Positions 38,572 through 48,043 of a DNA stretch of 64,000 bases are shown piece by piece. Origin of the DNA: Rhodopirellula baltica SH 1 (GTDB lineage: Bacteria > Planctomycetota > Planctomycetia > Pirellulales > Pirellulaceae); contig NC_005027.1 of assembly GCF_000196115.1 (NCBI RefSeq), positions 7,064,001 through 7,128,000 on the forward strand. Direction: 5' to 3'. The position numbers and the translations under genes were made by a program. The notes beneath the pieces were generated by a model, which was not told the DNA's origin, made no database searches, and saw only the letters and a list, made by a program, of their open reading frames with translations. How positions within the stretch are numbered: the first letter of the stretch is position 1; every line of letters starts with the position of its first letter.

Positions 38572-39064
38572 CGGTGGTTTCCTGGTGGAGGAGCGAGGAC
38601 AGGTGCTTCTTGATGCGATGCAGTCGAACGCCAACGTTGTTTTCTGAAAGACCAAGTGATTCGGCGATCTCACGGTGCCGGATGCCATCGAGCATCATCA
38701 GGGCGAGCGAACGGTCGATGGGATTCAGTTCAGCAATCTTTTCGTACAACCAATCCACGCGTGGGTCCGGGGTGGCCTGCTTCGTGATCGGTTCCTCGGC
38801 GAGCGTTTGTCGCTTGTTTTGATGCTTGGAATCTTTGCGAGTCCAACTGATTGCCGTGTACAACGCGACTCGGTAGATCCAAGTGGACTCCGCGACGTTG
38901 GGGCTCAGGGTTGGAATTGAACGCCAAAGCTGCAGTCCAATCTCTTGCAGCAGGTCGTCTTGATCATGGCGGTTGCTAGCGAAAGAACGAGCGACTTTGA
39001 CCAACAAGCCTTGATGTTTCTCCAGCCAAACCTGGAGCTGTCGTTCCTGTTGGCGTGGATTCAT
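38561..39064 (-). CDS. ECF RNA polymerase sigma factor
   Basis: 167 residues. Region 2 at about 15-75 (VARSFASNRHDQDDLLQEIGLQLWRS, STWIYRVALYTAISW) and region 4 at about 110-160 (ALMMLDGIRHREIAESLGLSE, VRLHRIKKHL). It directs RNA polymerase to an unknown regulon, probably under control of the overlapping membrane protein gene. Regions 1 and 3 are absent, as usual for this class. Confidence 0.92.
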   Translation of the reverse strand: MNPRQQERQLQVWLEKHQGLLVKVARSFASNRHDQDDLLQEIGLQLWRSIPTLSPNVAESTWIYRVALYTAISWTRKDSKHQNKRQTLAEEPITKQATPDPRVDWLYEKIAELNPIDRSLALMMLDGIRHREIAESLGLSENNVGVRLHRIKKHLSSLLHQETTDEL

Positions 39065-39202
39065 GAGAGATCATGGGAAGCGAGTGAAAGAATCGGTGAC
39101 TCTGATGAACTAGTCGCCTTTGAGTCGGGGATTCTTACACGGAAGAGCAGGATTATTTGCTTTTGTTTTTGGGATTGCAGATCAGCGGCGATGCGAATGT
39201 TG

Positions 39203-39505
39203 AAACGCGGAGTGACGGAGGAGCGGAGCTTCGTGGAGGTTGGGGGAAGAGGGGGCTGAGCTGGTGGTAATTGAGATGGAATCAAATGGAGTTGACTGAT
39301 GTGGTCATTGGTGCAGTGATCGCATTTCATCGCCGACTTCGTCTCACCTGTGTTTGATGAATTTGAATATTGGCATGCTCTTCATTCTTACGAAGCGAAA
39401 TTGATTGACGGCCTACACCGCATCGTCAACCGATACGGAGGCCCCAAACCAAGTTGATCGCCGACCTCTCTCCGCGAAACTCCGCTCCTCCGTTTCTCCG
39501 CGTTT
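39203..39505. repeat. GxxExxY cassette 1 (deleted copy) with 37-bp inverted ends
   Basis: The left end is at 39203-39239 and the right end at 39469-39505, imperfectly complementary. Between them is a shortened GxxExxY gene remnant. The following spacer (39506-39668) is similar in sequence to the spacer after cassette 2, which indicates tandem duplication of the whole unit. Confidence 0.85.
39276..39457 (+). pseudogene. GxxExxY gene remnant, copy 1
   Basis: Matches the first roughly 60 bases and the last roughly 120 bases of the intact gene at 39743-40138; about 210 bases between are missing. An early TGA (M-E-S-N-G-V-D-stop) ends translation. The end still reads like ...GLHRIVNRYGGPKPS in another frame. 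The join CATCGCCGACT|TCGTCTCA is the same as in copy 3. Confidence 0.85.
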
Positions 39506-39668
39506 AAAAAGCCCGCTGGTTTGGAGTGTGGTCATTGCTTGACTGCCAGGGAATGACGCTTGGACCCAGTCGCCCCGGTCCAAACATTTTCGTCTTTCCG
39601 ACGGGCGGGTTGGGATCTTTTACGGCCAATCGTTTGGAACGTGGTGTGATTGATTGATGCGAAGATTG

Positions 39669-40186
39669 AAACGCGGAGTGGCGGAGGAGCGGAGCTTCGC
39701 GGAGATTGGGGGGAAGAATTTTCTTAGCCGTTGGAGAGTGAGATGGAACCGAATGAAGTGACTGATGTAATCATTGGTGCCGCGATCGAAGTTCATCGCC
39801 GACTCGGTCCGGGGCTCTTGGAGCATGTTTATCGACGTTGTCTGGCATACGAACTTCGGAAGCGAGGTTTGGCGGTCGTGGAGGAGAAGCCTGTCGCGAT
39901 TGAGTACGACGATCTGCACGAACCTTGTGCTTTTCGTGCTGATCTCTTGGTGGAAGAGTTGGTGGTCGTTGAATTGAAAGCGAAGACTCAAATCCATCCC
40001 ATCGACAAAACGCAGACTCTGTCGTATCTGCGTTTGATGAATCTGAATGTTGGGTTGCTCATCAATTTTCACGAAGCAAAGTTGATCGACGGGCTGCACC
40101 GTATCGTCAACCGATACGGAGGCCCCAAACCAAGTTGACCGCTGACCTCTCTCCGCGAAGCTCCGCTCCTCCGCCACTCCGCGTTT
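39669..40186. repeat. GxxExxY cassette 2 (intact) with perfect 37-bp inverted ends
   Basis: 39669-39705 and 40150-40186 are exact reverse complements over 37 bases; the core reads GGCGGAGGAGCGGAGCTTCG on the left. The intact gene lies between. The ends are not flanked by an obvious short target duplication. Confidence 0.9.
39743..40138 (+). CDS. GxxExxY protein (PD-(D/E)XK-like family)
   Basis: 131 residues from ATG 39743 (TTG 39731 also in frame). The family motif is seen as GLLEHVY in RLGPGLLEHVYRRCLAYEL. The later FRADLLVEELVVVELKAK resembles a PD-(D/E)XK nuclease strand with acidic residue and E-x-K. The protein ends MNLNVGLLINFHEAKL and RYGGPKPS. The function of the family is unestablished; a nuclease fold has been suggested. 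It sits between perfect 37-bp inverted repeats and has a deleted relative on each side, so it may be part of a mobile or duplicating cassette. Confidence 0.92.
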   Translation: MEPNEVTDVIIGAAIEVHRRLGPGLLEHVYRRCLAYELRKRGLAVVEEKPVAIEYDDLHEPCAFRADLLVEELVVVELKAKTQIHPIDKTQTLSYLRLMNLNVGLLINFHEAKLIDGLHRIVNRYGGPKPS

Positions 40187-40350
40187 GATATTGCCTGCTG
40201 GTTGGGAAAGTGGTCATTGCGTGACCGTTAGTTGATAACGCTTCGGCCCAGTCGCCTCGATTCAAACATCGCCGTCTTTCCGAAGAATGGGTTGGAAGCT
40301 TTGACAGCCGATCAATTGGGACGGGGCGAGGTTGATCGATGAGAAGATTG

Positions 40351-40652
40351 AAACACGGAGAGGCGGAGGAGCGGAGCTTCGCGGAGATTGGAGGAAGAGG
40401 GTGCTGAGCTGGTGGTGATTGAGATGGAATCAAATCAAGTAGCGGCCGTGATTGTTGGTGCATCGATCGAAGTTCATCGCCGACTTCGTCTCATCTGCTA
40501 CTGATGAATCTGAATGTTTGGTTGCTCACTAATTTCAAGAAGCAAAGTTGATTGACGGTCAGCATCGCCCAAACAAGCGATGCTGCGGACCCAAACCAAG
40601 TTGATCGCAGGCCTTTCTCCGCGAAGCTCCGCTCCTCCGCCTCTCCGCGTTT
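40351..40652. repeat. GxxExxY cassette 3 (deleted copy) with 37-bp inverted ends
   Basis: Left end 40351-40387 and right end 40616-40652 are complementary with one mismatch. The interior is a shortened gene remnant like cassette 1. Confidence 0.87.
40424..40604 (+). pseudogene. GxxExxY gene remnant, copy 3
   Basis: The ATG opens 26 codons that keep the N-terminal pattern VIVGASIEVHRRL, then stops (RLRLICY-stop) just past the deletion join also seen in copy 1. The 3' part is further diverged and contains a small duplication-like stretch (ATCGCCCAAACAAGCGAT). It ends with CCAAACCAAGTTGA as the intact gene does. Confidence 0.85.
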
Positions 40653-40792
40653 CAGACGAATTTCATGGAGAGTGCTCCAATACGTTTTCGCCGGTGTCGA
40701 TTGTACTATTCGATATGAAATTGAGACGTTTTTGCGTCGCCCGTGAGCTTGTCGAATTGCTGTGCGACATGTGACTCTTTGGTTGAACGCTT

Positions 40793-40818
40793 CATTCGGT
40801 TAAGGTAGCGAACGAATG
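40793..40818. promoter_or_regulatory. Possible TetR operator dyad
   Basis: CATTCG at 40793 and CGAATG at 40813 form a 26-base dyad 47 bases before the TetR-family gene start. Autoregulators of this family often bind such sites. Weak support. Confidence 0.3.
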
Positions 40819-40864
40819 GTGTGTTCTTCGCGCGTCCAGCTCGACTCTTCGTCAGACCGATTCC

Positions 40865-41479
40865 ATGCCTGTTGAAAATGAATCGCCGCGACGGATTGGG
40901 CGGCCTCGTCGGTTTGACCGTGAGCAGACTTTGCTGGCGATCGTTGATGTTTTTTGGCGATTGGGATTCAATCAAACCAGCTTTCGTGAATTGGAAGCCG
41001 CCACGGGGGAAGGTCGCCAAAGTTTGGTGAACGCCTTTGGGGACAAGGAATCCATCTTTGAAAAAGCCATTCAGTGCTACATCGATCACCGCGTCAATGA
41101 AGTGATCGATTTGCTTCGTGGCGAAGGGGAGCCTCTGGACCGAATCGCGAAAGTGGTGGCTCGGTGGGAAGCGGATGCAAAGGCACCCGATGATCGCGGA
41201 TGCTTGTTGGTCAACACCGGCGGCGAGATTGGCCCGAAAAATGCGGCCATCGCGGATCGGATGGCAAACTCGACCCAACGTTTGGTCAACGAGTTTGCAA
41301 AGACTTATCAACAAGCGATGAGGTCAGGTGTGATCGCGACCAAGCCAACCGCGAAATCGTTGGCTCGGCTCACCGTCGCCTTGGGCGATGGGGCACTGTT
41401 GCAGGCTCGAGTCAGTGGCGACGCGGTTGCCGCGAAGCAAACGCTGACGACGCTGACAGAATTGATTCGCCGTCACTGA
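40865..41479 (+). CDS. TetR/AcrR-family regulator
   Basis: 204 residues. The N-terminal helix-turn-helix is RIGRPRRFDREQTLLAIVD...FNQTSFRELEAATGEGRQSL, typical of the family. The C-terminal ligand domain contains RGCLLVNTGGEIGPKN, a pattern found in TetR_C_16/YcdC-like members. It stands about 110 bases upstream of an alpha/beta hydrolase gene in the same direction, which it probably represses; the inducer is unknown. Confidence 0.9.
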   Translation: MPVENESPRRIGRPRRFDREQTLLAIVDVFWRLGFNQTSFRELEAATGEGRQSLVNAFGDKESIFEKAIQCYIDHRVNEVIDLLRGEGEPLDRIAKVVARWEADAKAPDDRGCLLVNTGGEIGPKNAAIADRMANSTQRLVNEFAKTYQQAMRSGVIATKPTAKSLARLTVALGDGALLQARVSGDAVAAKQTLTTLTELIRRH

Positions 41480-41589
41480 GGCGGCAACGAGTGGATCGAT
41501 GGTCTGGCGGACTTGAGTCATCGCTGTGCATTTTGTTTTTGAACACGCATTCAAAAACTTGCATGCATTTCCTTTCCACGGAGACTCCG

Positions 41590-42450
41590 ATGAATATTCA
41601 AGACTTTCGTAAACGTCAACAAACGCTTTCGCTCGACGGCGTGATCAATGAACCGCTGAATGTCGCCTACACCGATGTGGGCGAAGGCGAACCACTTCTG
41701 TTGTTGCATGGCATTCCAACGTGGTCGTTTTTGTTTCATGACGTGATCGACACGCTCTCTCAGCATTACCGAGTGATTGCGCCGGACATGATCGGTTATG
41801 GCTACTCTGATCGCCGTGACCAGTTTGATCGTTCGATTGAATTCCAGGCTGACTTCGTCGAGCGGTTCCTCGAACACTTGGATGTCGACAGCGCCCACTT
41901 TGTCGCTCATGACATTGGTGGCGGTGTGGCACTGATCTTGGCAGACCGAAAACCGGAACTGGTTCGGTCGATGGTGTTGTCCAACAGTGTCGCTTACGAC
42001 AGTTGGCCCGTCGACGAGATGCTCGCGTTGGGGCATCCCCGCAATGCGAAGATGAAACCCGAAGAGATGACCGAAAAGTTGGTCGAGAGTTTTCAGTTTG
42101 GTTTGTCGCGTCCGGAACGCCTCACCGAAGAGTTCAAGGAAGGCATCGTGACGCCTTATCAAGAACGCGACGGGATCGTGAGTTTGGTTCGCAACGCGGC
42201 GAGCTTGAACACCAACCACACCACTCCCCTGACCAGTCGTCTGGGACAGATGCAGCAGCCGACGTTGTTGCTGTGGGGCGAAGATGACAAATGGCAACCG
42301 ATCAGCACCGCGGAGCAGTTGGTCAAGGACATGCCAAACGCCGAACTGCATCCGATGAAGAATTGTTCTCACTGGGTGCCGCAAGACAATCCAGAGGAGT
42401 TTGCCAGTGCGACACTGGAGTTCCTGCAGAAAATCCCGGTTGCGGTGTGA
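41590..42450 (+). CDS. Alpha/beta hydrolase (haloalkane-dehalogenase-like)
   Basis: 286 residues from ATG 41590. The oxyanion-hole loop is LLLLHGIPTWSFLF. The nucleophile position is Asp108 in FVAHDIGGGVAL, as in haloalkane and haloacetate dehalogenases and epoxide hydrolases, not Ser. His261 in NCSHWVPQD completes the dyad, and an acid near 232-234 (GEDDKW) is the likely third residue. So dehalogenation or epoxide opening is more likely than esterase activity; the substrate is unknown. Probably controlled by the upstream TetR-family gene. Confidence 0.88.
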   Translation: MNIQDFRKRQQTLSLDGVINEPLNVAYTDVGEGEPLLLLHGIPTWSFLFHDVIDTLSQHYRVIAPDMIGYGYSDRRDQFDRSIEFQADFVERFLEHLDVDSAHFVAHDIGGGVALILADRKPELVRSMVLSNSVAYDSWPVDEMLALGHPRNAKMKPEEMTEKLVESFQFGLSRPERLTEEFKEGIVTPYQERDGIVSLVRNAASLNTNHTTPLTSRLGQMQQPTLLLWGEDDKWQPISTAEQLVKDMPNAELHPMKNCSHWVPQDNPEEFASATLEFLQKIPVAV

Positions 42451-42460
42451 GGCCACGGCT

Positions 42461-44062
42461 TCACTGGTTCGGGTCGGGATGATCCAGAATGAGGATGCGG
42501 AATCCATCTTCGCCAGGCACCTTCACGGCGGGCCACTGGTCAATCTTCTGCTGGGTCGTTTCACTGAACGTGCCGTCGAAGGGATTGAACCAAGTCAAAC
42601 TCATCGTTTGACCACGGACTTCGCTGGGCAGTCGCAATCCCAAGAAATCGTTTTCTTTGGGGACGTAATAGAGAATTTGTCCCTTGCCATTGTGGAGGCT
42701 GAAGCCGGCGTTGCTGTGTTTGTCACCGGCGATCAGATTGCCGAGGTCGTACTTTTCGACCAGGGTTTGCAGGTGGCGGTAGTAGTCCAGTCGCGGACGG
42801 TCTTCGGGGGCGAGTTCGGTGACGTCAGGAACGATCACGTTCCATGCAGCGCCTTGCCAATAATGGGTTGGGAACGTGCCGGCAAAAACACACTGGTAGG
42901 CTCGTTCCAGGCAGACCTCCGGTGAGGTGTAGTTGCCGTTGAAGACCACGTACGGGCCTTTCTCGTAGCCGCCATGTTCGATGTTGAGGATTGGTTTGCC
43001 AGGGATGTTTTTGCAGACGTCACGCATCACGTGGTACAGCTCGGATTGCCAAAGCTGGACCGAAACAAAATCGATCTTGTCAGCGAAGCGTCGGCAATAA
43101 CTGTAATCATGCACGGTGATCAAACGTTTGTAGGCATCCAAATCCCGCAAACGTTCGATGCGGCCGTGGATGTAGTTGACATCGTTGTGGCCATACCCGA
43201 GAGCTTCTTTGGAGATGTCCCAGATCAGGTTCGGGTAGGCTTGGTAGCGACGGACGACGTAATCGAAGTAGCGGTTGTCGGCCACTGAGTTGGCTTCCGG
43301 CCAGTTCACACGTTTGTTCCAAACGTAGACCATCAGGTGAGCGGCGATGCCCTTTTGATCAAGGTATTCGATCACGCGATCGAGGCGTTGAAAGTACTCG
43401 ATGTTGAGTTTCGAATGATCGGGTGATTCGTTGTCGCCAGCGAAAGGATAGACCTTGGGGCTGCCGTATTCGTACTTGGCGTCCAGGCGATCGGCTTTGG
43501 CCCATTTGACGTCGTAGGCGAACACGTTCAGGACGACTTGGTTGAATCCATTTTCTGCCAGCGTGTCGACGAACTTTCGGGTCTTGGGGATGTCGTCCGC
43601 GTTCTCAGCGTCGAGTGCGAACAACCAATCGCATTCGAAGGCGATCGGGAAATAGCGATCGCCGTTTTGAAATCGAAACTGACGATCGTTGTTTGGATCC
43701 AGCTCGATTCCGCCGCGAAGCTGATCAGTGGCAGGCGACACGGTCAGTTTGCCCGATTGATTGTTCAGTTCGTGGGTGGTCGAAGTCGTCGTGTAGTTCC
43801 ATTGACCGGACACGGACGGAGTGAAGCGGATGCAATAGGTTCGGTCGCCGTCGTAGAAACCGGGGGCTGTGATGGAATGGCCGGCTTCGCTGGTGAAGGT
43901 CGCTGAGAACGGTGTGTCGACCGGATTGTCTGACAACGTTTCGACTTGGAATCGAAGCTCGCTAACCTTCCACTGTTGTGGCGTTTCTTCCGCTCCAGCC
44001 GCGGTGTGTCCGAACCACAAATAGCCGATGAGAAAACACTGGAGCAGAATTGGCTGACGCAT
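42461..44062 (-). CDS. Secreted DUF5060/DUF4038 glycoside-hydrolase-like protein
   Basis: 533 residues from ATG 44062 (frame open to 44365), with a signal peptide (LLQCFLIGYLWFGHTAAGA). Residues about 25-115 are a DUF5060 beta-sandwich (VDTPFSATFTSEAGHS, FYDGDRTYCIRFTPSVSGQW). Residues about 125-430 are a TIM-barrel DUF4038-like domain with FPIAFECDWLFAL, VYVWNKRVNWPEAN, LIWDISKEALGYGHN and ILNIEHGGYEKGP; the two Glu-containing strands may be catalytic. A C-terminal beta-domain (LTWFNPFDGTF) follows. Related enzymes cut plant or algal glycans. Divergent from the YhdH-like gene. Confidence 0.85.
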   Translation of the reverse strand: MRQPILLQCFLIGYLWFGHTAAGAEETPQQWKVSELRFQVETLSDNPVDTPFSATFTSEAGHSITAPGFYDGDRTYCIRFTPSVSGQWNYTTTSTTHELNNQSGKLTVSPATDQLRGGIELDPNNDRQFRFQNGDRYFPIAFECDWLFALDAENADDIPKTRKFVDTLAENGFNQVVLNVFAYDVKWAKADRLDAKYEYGSPKVYPFAGDNESPDHSKLNIEYFQRLDRVIEYLDQKGIAAHLMVYVWNKRVNWPEANSVADNRYFDYVVRRYQAYPNLIWDISKEALGYGHNDVNYIHGRIERLRDLDAYKRLITVHDYSYCRRFADKIDFVSVQLWQSELYHVMRDVCKNIPGKPILNIEHGGYEKGPYVVFNGNYTSPEVCLERAYQCVFAGTFPTHYWQGAAWNVIVPDVTELAPEDRPRLDYYRHLQTLVEKYDLGNLIAGDKHSNAGFSLHNGKGQILYYVPKENDFLGLRLPSEVRGQTMSLTWFNPFDGTFSETTQQKIDQWPAVKVPGEDGFRILILDHPDPNQ

Positions 44063-44383
44063 GAGATTGATCAGAGCGAGGAAGGAGTGGGGAGGGAGAG
44101 GCAGCGCATCGTATTCCAGCTCGCAGGACGCTTCCATTTTGGATGGCCGAGGAATTTCAAAAACAGCGTGTTTTGCAGTGCGAATCGCGTTAGCGATGCA
44201 GGGGGGCTCTATGGAGCAAGCTTGGCGAATGCTGCATCGTTTCGAGGCGACTGGCGCGTGTGCCGGCGGATCGTCAGCTTGCTTCATCCACTGGTTGCAT
44301 CGAGCGGAATCACGGCGGATGTTGGTGAACAAAATGCATTGTGAAAACCTCTGACCAATCCCCACAATTTAGGAAGCAAACAG

Positions 44384-45364
44384 ATGAAAGGCGTCTTGGT
44401 CGAAAAGGACGACTCGGGTATTCGAGCTGAACTACGAGAACTCGATGAGCAGCAATTGCCCGAGGGCAACGTCACCATTCGGGTGCACTGGTCGAGCTTC
44501 AACTACAAAGACGTGCTGGCGATCACGGGAAAGATGCCGGTGATTCGATCGTTCCCGATGGTGCCCGGAATCGATTTGGCTGGAGTGGTCGAATCGAGCG
44601 ACGACGAACGCTATCAAGTCGGTCAAGAGGTTTTGGTAACGGGCTACGGAATCGGTGAGGCTCACTGGGGCGGGTACGCGGAATTGGCTCGTGTGCCCGG
44701 CGATTGGTTGGTGCCATTGCCTGAGGGTTTGACGCTGCGTCAATCAATGGCGATCGGGACGGCCGGTTTCACTGCGATGTTGTGTGTGATGGCGTTGGAA
44801 CGTGGCGGTGTCACGCCTGAGCAAGGCCCGGTCTTGGTGACGGGGGCTGGCGGAGGCGTCGGTAGCGTCGCGATCGGTTTGCTCTCCAAGCTGGGGTACG
44901 AAGTCGCAGCCGTTTCGGGACGTCCGGAAGCTGAGGACTATTTGAAAGAACTTGGTGCCCGTGAAGTCTTGCCGCGATCCGATTTTTCAGAGCCCGGCAA
45001 ACCGCTGGGCAAAGAGCGTTGGGCGGGGGCGGTGGATGTGGTCGGCAGTCACACGCTTGCAAACATTTGTGCGTCCACCCAATACGACGGCGTTGTGACC
45101 GCGTGCGGGTTGGCTGGTGGAATGGAATTTCCCGCCACTGTGGCTCCGTTCATTCTGCGAGGCGTGACGTTGGTTGGAATCGACAGTGTTCAGTGCAAGC
45201 AACCTCGACGCTCGGAAGCTTGGCAGCGATTGGTTGAAGATTTGGACCTGGCGAAATTGGAAACGATGACCAACGAGATTCAACTGGACGATGTGATCAA
45301 GACGGCGAAGAATTGGGGGCAGAGTGATCACCGTGGACGAGTTGTGGTGTCGGTTCAGGGTTAG
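44384..45364 (+). CDS. YhdH/AcuI-type NADPH quinone oxidoreductase family protein
   Basis: 326 residues of the zinc-free medium-chain reductase family: SSFNYKDVLAITGK and VPGIDLAGVV in the catalytic domain, then the NADPH-binding VLVTGAGGGVGSVAIGLL. AcuI members reduce acryloyl-CoA to propionyl-CoA, detoxifying an intermediate of DMSP or propionate metabolism, which would suit a marine organism (inference). Activity on other enones is possible. No partner gene is adjacent. Confidence 0.9.
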   Translation: MKGVLVEKDDSGIRAELRELDEQQLPEGNVTIRVHWSSFNYKDVLAITGKMPVIRSFPMVPGIDLAGVVESSDDERYQVGQEVLVTGYGIGEAHWGGYAELARVPGDWLVPLPEGLTLRQSMAIGTAGFTAMLCVMALERGGVTPEQGPVLVTGAGGGVGSVAIGLLSKLGYEVAAVSGRPEAEDYLKELGAREVLPRSDFSEPGKPLGKERWAGAVDVVGSHTLANICASTQYDGVVTACGLAGGMEFPATVAPFILRGVTLVGIDSVQCKQPRRSEAWQRLVEDLDLAKLETMTNEIQLDDVIKTAKNWGQSDHRGRVVVSVQG

Positions 45365-45443
45365 TTGGTCGCCGACAAAATAAGCCGAACGGCGTTAGCC
45401 GCGGTTTTCACCATTACAAAACCGCTTGGGCAGCATCGGGGGT

Positions 45444-45472
45444 CGACGGACTTGGAAGTCCATCGTACGGGG
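45444..45472. repeat. Copy 1 of a 29-bp exact dispersed repeat
   Basis: Identical to 52516-52544. It contains the palindrome GGACTTGGAAGTCC and then ATCGTACGGGG. It lies between the ends of two convergent genes. A related-looking stretch AACGGCGTTAGCCGCGG is just upstream (45390). Confidence 0.8.
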
Positions 45473-45511
45473 GCAATGTGAGTTGATCGTGGAAGATGCT
45501 CTGGTGTTTCG

Positions 45512-46498
45512 TCAGTCCGTTGTGGAGCCGAAGTCGTCGACGACGGTTGGTTGGCGATGGATGCGAACCCAGTCGAATCGATCGATCATTTGCTGGTGGA
45601 TTTGATCGAGCGTCCTTTCTGAAAGCGCGGCATCCGAATCGGGGCACAGTCCCGAACTCTTCGCTGCCCAGCGGACAATTGTTTCGGGCGGCATGCCTTG
45701 TTCACGAAAGTGCGAGAGGCGTGTGTCGCCGTGACGCTTGGCGAGTCGACGTCCGTCGGTACCCGTGACCAGTGGCACATGCGCGTGGCTGGGTGGCGAA
45801 TGTCCCAGGGCTTCGTAGAGTTGCAGTTGCCGGAAGGTGCTGAGAATCAAGTCATCACCGCGGACCACTTCCGTGACTCCCGCATCAATGTCATCGACGA
45901 CGACCGCCAGTTGATACGCTGCCAAACAGTCTGCTGCTGATTCGGCTTTTCTCGTGATGGGAAAGTCACCGATGTCTTGGATGGGATTGCAAGCGACTTC
46001 GCCGTGAACTCGATCGAAGAAACGATCGGGTGTCGCTTGCATTCGAAAGCGAAAGCAGAACGGTTTGTCTTCGGGCAGCGGATCGCCGTTCTTCCAGCTT
46101 GCACAGGTGCCAGGGTAGACGGGCGCATCGGGTGTCCATCCGGACGCTTCGCTTTCGTGGGGCGCGGAGGCGGCGGCTTCGATGTCACGCCGCGTGCAAC
46201 TGCATGGGTACACGCGATCGGCGTCCATCAATTGGTTGCGTGCTTCGTCGTACAGCGGCGAACGTTCGGTTTGAACGATCGGATCACCGTCCCAGTCCAT
46301 GCCGAGCCATCTCAGATCCGTGATGGCTTGTTCGGTCGCCCAAGGTTTGATCCGAGGCGAATCGATGTCCTCGATTCGCAAGATCAAACGAGCGTTTTGT
46401 GCTCGTGCACTCCAGTACGCGATCAGAAACGTTCTCGCGTTGCCAAGATGTTGTGCCCCCGTCGGGGAAGGTGCCAAGCGGCAAACGGCACTGGACAT
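45512..46498 (-). CDS. gluQRS: Glutamyl-queuosine tRNA(Asp) synthetase
   Basis: 328 residues from ATG 46498, which shares a base with the asnS stop (TGATG). It is a class I glutamyl-tRNA-synthetase catalytic core without the anticodon domain: APSPTGAQHLGNART is the HIGH-region, LILRIEDIDSPR follows, and RRLAKRHGDTRL is the KMSKS-like loop. Cysteines in VYPCSCTRRD and YPGTCASWK form the zinc site of the GluQ type. The enzyme attaches glutamate to queuosine at position 34 of tRNA-Asp, using no tRNA-Glu. Confidence 0.9.
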   Translation of the reverse strand: MSSAVCRLAPSPTGAQHLGNARTFLIAYWSARAQNARLILRIEDIDSPRIKPWATEQAITDLRWLGMDWDGDPIVQTERSPLYDEARNQLMDADRVYPCSCTRRDIEAAASAPHESEASGWTPDAPVYPGTCASWKNGDPLPEDKPFCFRFRMQATPDRFFDRVHGEVACNPIQDIGDFPITRKAESAADCLAAYQLAVVVDDIDAGVTEVVRGDDLILSTFRQLQLYEALGHSPPSHAHVPLVTGTDGRRLAKRHGDTRLSHFREQGMPPETIVRWAAKSSGLCPDSDAALSERTLDQIHQQMIDRFDWVRIHRQPTVVDDFGSTTD

Positions 46499-47898
46499 CA
46501 AAATTCGGCGTTGCCCGGTGTGCGTGGGAACGGGATCACGTCGCGAATGTTGGCCATGCCGGTGACGTACTGGACGGCTCGTTCCAGTCCCAACCCGAAT
46601 CCCGCGTGGGGCACGGTGCCGTAGCGACGCAGGTCGACGTACCACCAGTATTCGGATTCGTCCAAGCCGCCTTCGGCCATGCGGCGTTGCAGCACATCGA
46701 GGCGTTCTTCACGTTGCGACCCGCCAATGATTTCGCCGACGCCGGGGACCAACACGTCCATCGCGGCGACCGTTTTGCCGTCGTCACTGACTCGCATATA
46801 GAACGGTTTGATCGAGGATGGGTAGTCAGTCAGGATGACTGGGCCGCCAACGACGCTGGTCAAGTAGCGTTCGTGTTCGGCTTGCAGATCCGTGCCCCAG
46901 TTGACTGGGTATTCGAACTTTTCATCGCAAGCGAGCAATCGCTCGACCGCGTCGGTGTAGGTCATGTGTTCGAACGGTTTTTCGATCACGGATTTCAGTT
47001 GATCGATTTTTCCTTTTTCGATCCGCTCGTTGAAGAAATCCATGTCTTCACCGCAATGCGAGAGGCAGTCCGAGAAGACTCGTTTGAGGAATCTTTCCGC
47101 CAATTGCATGTTGTCGTTGAGGTCGTAGAACGCGGCTTCGGGTTCAACCATCCAAAACTCGGCCAGGTGCCGCGACGTGTTGCTGTTTTCGGCCCGGAAA
47201 GTCGGCCCGAAGGTGTAAACACGAGACAGCGCCGTCGCATAGGTTTCGGCTTCCAATTGACCGCTGACGGTCAGATGGGTTGGTTTCTGGAAGAAATCCT
47301 GTTTGGTGTCGAAGGGGCGATTCGAACCCGCCAATTTTTCGAGGTTCAGCGTCGTGACGCGGAACATTTCACCGGCACCTTCGCAGTCACTGGCCGTGAT
47401 GATCGGTGTGTGCAGGTAGTTGAAGCCTTCGTCGTCGAAGAAGCGGTGAATGGATTGGCTGATCCGGTTGCGAACTCGCATCACCGCACCCAGCGTGTTG
47501 GTGCGGGCACGCAGGTGCGACCATTCGCGAAGTTTTTCGAACGAGTGTCGTTTCTTTTGCAGCGGGTAAGTTTCTCCATCGCACCAGCCGATGACGCGAA
47601 CGGAGCTGGCGTGAAGTTCGGTGGACTGACCTTTGGCGGGGGACTCAACTAGTTCGCCTTGAACAACGACGCTGCATCCGGCCGTCAATTTTTGAATTTC
47701 TTCGGCATAGTTTTCCAGCTCTGCCGGGGCGACCACTTGCAGGTTGCCCAGTGACGTGCCGTCGTTGACTTCTAGGAAGCTGAAACCGCCTTTGCTGTCA
47801 CGTCGTGTTCGAATCCACCCGCGAATTTCGACTGGGCGAGGCAACTCAGTGCTGGTGCGGCAGGCGTCAATCGTGGTCCAGTCCATGGGAGCAATCAT
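46498..47898 (-). CDS. asnS: Asparaginyl-tRNA synthetase
   Basis: 466 residues from ATG 47898; ATG 47886 is an alternative. The N-terminal OB-fold ([25 protein letters not shown]) binds the anticodon. The class II core has motif 2 [21 protein letters not shown] and motif 3 [15 protein letters not shown]. It charges tRNA-Asn with asparagine, so this organism makes Asn-tRNA directly. It heads a two-gene unit with gluQRS and is divergent from the acetyl-CoA synthetase gene. Confidence 0.93.
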   Translation of the reverse strand: MIAPMDWTTIDACRTSTELPRPVEIRGWIRTRRDSKGGFSFLEVNDGTSLGNLQVVAPAELENYAEEIQKLTAGCSVVVQGELVESPAKGQSTELHASSVRVIGWCDGETYPLQKKRHSFEKLREWSHLRARTNTLGAVMRVRNRISQSIHRFFDDEGFNYLHTPIITASDCEGAGEMFRVTTLNLEKLAGSNRPFDTKQDFFQKPTHLTVSGQLEAETYATALSRVYTFGPTFRAENSNTSRHLAEFWMVEPEAAFYDLNDNMQLAERFLKRVFSDCLSHCGEDMDFFNERIEKGKIDQLKSVIEKPFEHMTYTDAVERLLACDEKFEYPVNWGTDLQAEHERYLTSVVGGPVILTDYPSSIKPFYMRVSDDGKTVAAMDVLVPGVGEIIGGSQREERLDVLQRRMAEGGLDESEYWWYVDLRRYGTVPHAGFGLGLERAVQYVTGMANIRDVIPFPRTPGNAEF

Positions 47899-48043
47899 CG
47901 AGCGTTGAAGGGAAGCAAAAGGATGAACTGTGTATCGTAGCGAATTGGTTCTGGATCGCCTCCACCACAACGGAAGCGATTCCCATTAAGCTAAGGGCTG
48001 ACGTGTTTCCCTCCCCGCTCCTCGATTGCCCCCATCCTGACCC

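Noticed and set aside
46399..47652. 417-residue rightward open frame
   Set aside because: Antisense to asnS; its Phe/Val/Arg-rich text is the mirror of a conserved synthetase.
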